DNA from: an uncultured Rhodobiaceae bacterium
GTDB lineage: Bacteria; Pseudomonadota; Alphaproteobacteria; Rhizobiales; TMED25
Assembly: GCA_913030915.1 (NCBI GenBank)
Contig: CAJWEW010000014.1
Location: forward strand, 1 to 38,878
Direction: 5' to 3'
DNA: 38,878 bases
Positions 35,976 through 38,878 of this stretch are shown here, piece by piece. A program made the position numbers and the translations under genes. How positions within the stretch are numbered: position 1 is the first letter of the stretch; each line of letters begins with the position of its first letter. A model generated the notes under the pieces. The model did no database searches and was not told where the DNA came from. It saw only the letters and a program-made list of their open reading frames with translations.

Positions 35976-36587
35976 ATGAACAATTATCAAGGATTTAATA
36001 AAATAGAGTTAAGCGCTTCAGACCCAATCGATTTATTCAGTAAATGGTTTGAAGAAGCAAAATTAAATGAGATTAATGATCCAGACGCCATGGCACTTGC
36101 AACTGTAGATAGGAATAATGCACCAAACATTCGTATGGTCCTTGTGAAAAAAATTGATCACGGGCTTGTTTTTTTTACAAATAAAGATAGCCAAAAAGGA
36201 TCCGAAATTGCACTCAACAAAAACGCGGCCTTATGCTTTCATTGGAAAAGTATAAGGAAACAAGTCCGTTTTAGGGGGTCTGTAAGCATGATAAAAGCTG
36301 ACGAGTCAGATGCTTATTTTCATACCCGTCCACGTGGTAGCAGGATTGGCGCAATTGTAAGCAAGCAGTCATCAAAATTAAAAAGCCAACAACAATTTGC
36401 TGAAGAATATAAGAGTTTTGAAGATTCTATGCAGGGAAAGGAAATAATAAGGCCAGACTATTGGGTTGGGTATAGACTAGAGCCTGTGGAGATTGAATTT
36501 TGGCTGAATTCCGAGTTTCGTCTGCATCAAAGGATGAGATTTTACAAAGTAAATAAAAACTGGGAGAGAGAGTTTCTATACCCTTGA
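35976..36587 (+). CDS. pdxH: Pyridoxine/pyridoxamine 5'-phosphate oxidase
   Basis: 203 residues. It oxidises PNP or PMP to pyridoxal 5'-phosphate using FMN. FMN-binding R-M-V-L-V-K-K (47-53) and F-F-T-N-K-D-S-Q-K-G (64-73) match the family, with F-H-W-K-S-I-R-K-Q-V-R near 87-97 and F-H-T-R-P-R-G-S-R-I-G near 116-126. The C-terminal signature is R-P-D-Y-W-V-G-Y-R-L-E-P-V-E-I-E-F-W, where the common W-G-G is W-V-G. The usual final L-A-P is replaced by F-L-Y-P, a mild divergence. It diverges from fabI and converges on the hydrolase with 5 bases between stops. Confidence 0.94.
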   Translation: MNNYQGFNKIELSASDPIDLFSKWFEEAKLNEINDPDAMALATVDRNNAPNIRMVLVKKIDHGLVFFTNKDSQKGSEIALNKNAALCFHWKSIRKQVRFRGSVSMIKADESDAYFHTRPRGSRIGAIVSKQSSKLKSQQQFAEEYKSFEDSMQGKEIIRPDYWVGYRLEPVEIEFWLNSEFRLHQRMRFYKVNKNWEREFLYP

Positions 36588-36592
36588 TATTA

Positions 36593-37408
36593 CTAAGAGG
36601 AATTTATTGAATATTTAATGATTTTTCGTGATGTAACTTTCTTGATAATACCCTCCTTTTGAAGTTCTGCAAGGCTAGACTCCACAGTAAAAAGTGCATA
36701 ATTTCTTAAATTAGGGCTCAGTTTTGAGTAAATTAACGCGGTGATCTGACTCGCTTCCATATCATTCGACTCAAGCAGTTTTAATATTTCACCAGTTCGC
36801 TTATTTCTATGTTCTAGAAGAGCAATGCATCTTTTTCTTCCATCAATTATTGTGTTTCCGTGTCCTGGTAATAACTTCTCCTGGCAAATATCTTTTATTT
36901 TTATCAAGCTTTCGATATATTTTCCCATATTTCCATCAGGAAGCCTAATCATAGTTGTTGACCAACCCATGATGTGATCTCCAGAGAATAGAGCAATTCC
37001 CGGGATACGATAGCAATAATGATCTGATGCGTGTCCTGGTGTAAATATTGAATCAATTTCAAACTCAGATGATACAATTGGCCCATCAAAAAGAACAAGC
37101 CTTTCCTGTGATATTTTGAGGGCATCTTGCATTTTACTTCTTTGCATTTTGCCCACATATATAGGGGCATTCTGAGAAGCTGCGAGTTCATCCATAATAC
37201 CTATATGATCTCCATGATGATGAGTCGCAATTATGCATTTGACTTTTCGTCCATCAATGTAATCAATTACATTGTAAAGATGTTTCTTCGAATTTGGTCC
37301 AGGATCAATAACAATAAGTTCTTTCTCACCAAGAATGTATGTATTTGTTCCCTTATAGGTCGAGGGCCCCTTGTTATCAGCTGTTATTGTTTTTATATAT
37401 GTTAACAT
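36593..37408 (-). CDS. Metallo-beta-lactamase-fold hydrolase (LACTB2-like)
   Basis: 271 residues from ATG 37408; an in-frame GTG at 37465 would add 19 hydrophobic residues with no family counterpart and no ribosome site. Family members begin near the T-Y-K-G-T-N-T-Y-I-L-G segment. The metal motif H-H-H-G-D-H lies near 62-67, with a further G-H-A-S-D-H-Y and S-G-D-H near 124-145. The C-terminal part resembles the winged-helix domain of LACTB2-like proteins, which in animals cleave RNA. A nuclease or other esterase role is possible; the substrate is unknown. Its neighbour pdxH converges. Confidence 0.86.
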   Translation of the reverse strand: MLTYIKTITADNKGPSTYKGTNTYILGEKELIVIDPGPNSKKHLYNVIDYIDGRKVKCIIATHHHGDHIGIMDELAASQNAPIYVGKMQRSKMQDALKISQERLVLFDGPIVSSEFEIDSIFTPGHASDHYCYRIPGIALFSGDHIMGWSTTMIRLPDGNMGKYIESLIKIKDICQEKLLPGHGNTIIDGRKRCIALLEHRNKRTGEILKLLESNDMEASQITALIYSKLSPNLRNYALFTVESSLAELQKEGIIKKVTSRKIIKYSINSS

Positions 37409-37511
37409 GTATTTTTTTAATTTATTTTTTAGATAGTATATTATACTAATGTATTTTACATTCACATTATTCGATCAAATACATACGTTATTGTTTGAAT
37501 AGAAAAAATAT

Positions 37512-37585
37512 TGGGGCGTAGCCAAGCGGTAAGGCATCGGGTTTTGATCCCGTGATCGCAGGTTCGAATCCTGCCGCCCCAGCCA
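37512..37585 (+). tRNA. tRNA-Gln, anticodon UUG
   Basis: A cloverleaf of 74 bases including an encoded CCA end. The acceptor stem TGGGGCG (37512-37518) pairs exactly with CGCCCCA (37575-37581), followed by discriminator G82 and CCA (37583-37585). The D arm contains AGCGGTAAGG, the anticodon loop is TTTTGAT with anticodon TTG, and the T arm is GCAGGTTCGAATCCTGC. It reads CAA, and CAG by wobble. It is the only RNA gene found. It lies between the hydrolase and the photolyase genes. Confidence 0.98.
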
Positions 37586-37688
37586 AATTTAAAGATTTGC
37601 TATACATTAGCCAAGTATATAAAAAGAATAAATTTAAAATTTAAGATTATGTATTTCTTTAATACTGCTTAACTATGGTGATAATTTT
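37586..37688. other. Intergenic gap between tRNA-Gln and the photolyase gene
   Basis: 103 bases, AT-rich. Directly after the tRNA a short stem CAAAT/ATTTG (around 37584-37599) is seen, but no T run follows, so it is not a clear terminator. No repeat of tRNA sequence is present here, so there is no sign of an integration site. It presumably holds the photolyase promoter. Confidence 0.4.
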
Positions 37689-38878
37689 ATGAAACTCTTT
37701 TTGATACTCGGTAACCAATTATTTCCAAAAAATTATATCGAAGAATATAAAAATACACATACATTCTTCATGGCTGAAGATTATGGGCTGTGTAAACATA
37801 TGAAGCCTTCGAAGAGTAAAATACTCTTATTTTTATCTGCTATGAGATCTTACGCAGATTATCTCAAAAGGAATAATTTTCAGGTCGACTATAGAGATGC
37901 TGAACATCCGCAATTTAAAGATGATTATGTAACTAAATTAGATGCAAGTTTAAATGATAGGCAAGTTACTTGTGTAACAATGTTTGAGATAGAAGACAAA
38001 TTTTTTGAGGAAATAATCGTAGATTTTTTTAAGAAAAAAAATATCGAATATCATTTTTTAAAGTCACCCATGTTCATAAATTCAAGGGAAGAATTTAGTG
38101 AATTCCTGAGAAACAGTAAACCTCAGATGGCCACGTTTTATCGAAAAACTAGATTAGCGCAAGACATATTAATCGAGAGTAATGGTAAGCCCGTTGGCGG
38201 TAAATGGAGTTTTGATGCAGAGAATAGAAAAAAAATTCCAAATGAAGTACAAATACCTCAATATCCAACTTTTTCAATAACAAGCCACACTGCTAAAGTA
38301 ATGGAGATTATTGAGAAGGAGTTTTCGGATCACCATGGTACGATGGATAAGTTTAATTTTGCAACAAATCATGATCAGGTCTCAGACCTCCTTGATTTTT
38401 TTTTAGAATTAAAATTACATAATTTTGGTGACTATGAAGATGCAGTAACACAAAGAGATAATATATTATTTCACAGTACCCTGAGTCCCTATCTCAATCT
38501 GGGGTTGATTACACCTCATCAAATTATCGAGCGCACAATTAATCATTGCAAAGAAAATGATGTTAAACTCAATTCGCTTGAGGGTTTTATCAGACAGGTA
38601 ATTGGGTGGAGAGAATTTATGCGGGGTATATATCAAAACTTCAGTGAAAGTATGGATAAATCAAATTTTTTTAATCATACAAGAAATATGAATGATAGCT
38701 GGTACAAAGGTGAAACAGGCATACCGCCACTCGATCATGCGATCAATAATGCTCTAAATTATGGATGGTCACATCACATTGAAAGACTCATGATACTCTC
38801 TAATTTAATGAATCTATGTGAGATAAAACCCAGCGATGTGTATCGATGGTTTATGGAAATGTTTGTAGACTCTTCAGA
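37689..38878 (+). CDS. Cryptochrome/photolyase family protein (prokaryotic FeS-BCP/DPRP-like), 3' end cut by the window
   Basis: 396 codons plus 2 bases run from ATG 37689 to the window end without a stop, about three quarters of a typical 500-residue protein. N-terminal M-K-L-F-L-I-L-G-N-Q-L-F (1-12) is the start of the alpha/beta antenna domain of photolyase-related (DPRP) proteins. The FAD domain shows S-T-L-S-P-Y-L-N-L-G-L near 264-274, then I-G-W-R-E-F-M-R-G (305-313) and H-H-I-E-R-L-M-I-L (362-370). These are the prokaryotic (6-4) photolyase/cryptochrome marks. It may repair UV lesions or sense light. At the position where Fe-S members commonly have the first cluster Cys (about 345) this protein has Pro in G-I-P-P-L-D. 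The remaining cluster ligands lie beyond the window. Confidence 0.88.
   Translation, partial: MKLFLILGNQLFPKNYIEEYKNTHTFFMAEDYGLCKHMKPSKSKILLFLSAMRSYADYLKRNNFQVDYRDAEHPQFKDDYVTKLDASLNDRQVTCVTMFEIEDKFFEEIIVDFFKKKNIEYHFLKSPMFINSREEFSEFLRNSKPQMATFYRKTRLAQDILIESNGKPVGGKWSFDAENRKKIPNEVQIPQYPTFSITSHTAKVMEIIEKEFSDHHGTMDKFNFATNHDQVSDLLDFFLELKLHNFGDYEDAVTQRDNILFHSTLSPYLNLGLITPHQIIERTINHCKENDVKLNSLEGFIRQVIGWREFMRGIYQNFSESMDKSNFFNHTRNMNDSWYKGETGIPPLDHAINNALNYGWSHHIERLMILSNLMNLCEIKPSDVYRWFMEMFVDSS

Noticed and set aside
37409..37465. GTG start adding 19 residues to the MBL-fold hydrolase
   Set aside because: There is no ribosome site and no family counterpart; the ATG at 37408 fits the domain start.
37512..37688. 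tRNA-Gln as a mobile element attachment site
   Set aside because: No integrase gene and no repeat of the tRNA 3' end are visible, and the downstream photolyase gene is of similar composition to the rest.
1..38878. CRISPR arrays, insertion sequences, prophage, toxin-antitoxin or defence islands
   Set aside because: No regularly spaced repeats, transposase, phage or restriction genes were seen; CcrM stands alone without an endonuclease.

Overview
The window reads as core chromosome of a streamlined, AT-rich alphaproteobacterium, plausibly a small-genome marine or aquatic lineage. The clade is not fixed by the sequence. The evidence is a divided Fo operon with b and b' subunits, a CcrM-type GANTC methyltransferase, glyQ-glyS followed by pyruvate phosphate dikinase, xseB-dxs-tlyA, and the DUF721-thioredoxin-smc block next to mutY. 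Base composition looks like roughly one third G+C by eye. About 96% of the window is coding, no gene-free stretch exceeds 300 bases, and I see no insertion sequence, prophage, CRISPR array or rRNA. The only RNA gene is a tRNA-Gln(UUG).

Layout. 1-122 is the start of a homoserine kinase gene leaving the window on the minus strand, and a lipoprotein gene diverges from it (228-806). 816-7937 is one long minus-strand run, in transcription order DUF721/DciA-like, thioredoxin-fold protein, SMC, AtpI, then Fo subunits a, c, b' and b. MutY (7988-9037) diverges from it. 9054-12099 is minus strand: uracil-DNA glycosylase, MoaB, RNase HII and CcrM. 12213-14744 is plus strand: ETF-ubiquinone oxidoreductase and IspE. 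A long-chain polyprenyl diphosphate synthase converges on IspE. A TrmN6-like methyltransferase diverges from it and leads into glyQ, glyS and ppdK (16689-22371). 22372-25787 is the NAD de novo operon nadA-nadB-nadC. 25902-27168 holds YgfZ and a tyrosine phosphatase.

27233-34000 is mixed: an AcuI/YhdH-type reductase converges on a minus-strand group of Sua5, a broken Nudix gene fragment, a DadA-like oxidoreductase and an intact Nudix hydrolase. xseB, dxs and tlyA follow on the plus strand. AroC and FabI (minus), PdxH (plus), a metallo-beta-lactamase-fold hydrolase (minus), tRNA-Gln and a cryptochrome/photolyase gene cut by the window end complete the set.

Together the genes cover energy coupling (Fo, ETF-QO), DNA maintenance (SMC, MutY, UDG, RNase HII, XseB, photolyase, CcrM), cofactors (NAD, PLP, Moco), isoprenoids (Dxs, IspE, polyprenyl synthase), aromatic amino acids and fatty acids. 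I found no convincing undescribed multi-gene system. The most informative irregularity is a degenerate duplicate of the 5' end of the Nudix gene between sua5 and the DadA-like gene, which marks a local rearrangement or gene replacement. The second is that all seven convergent gene pairs meet with 0-16 bases or overlap, with no room for terminators.
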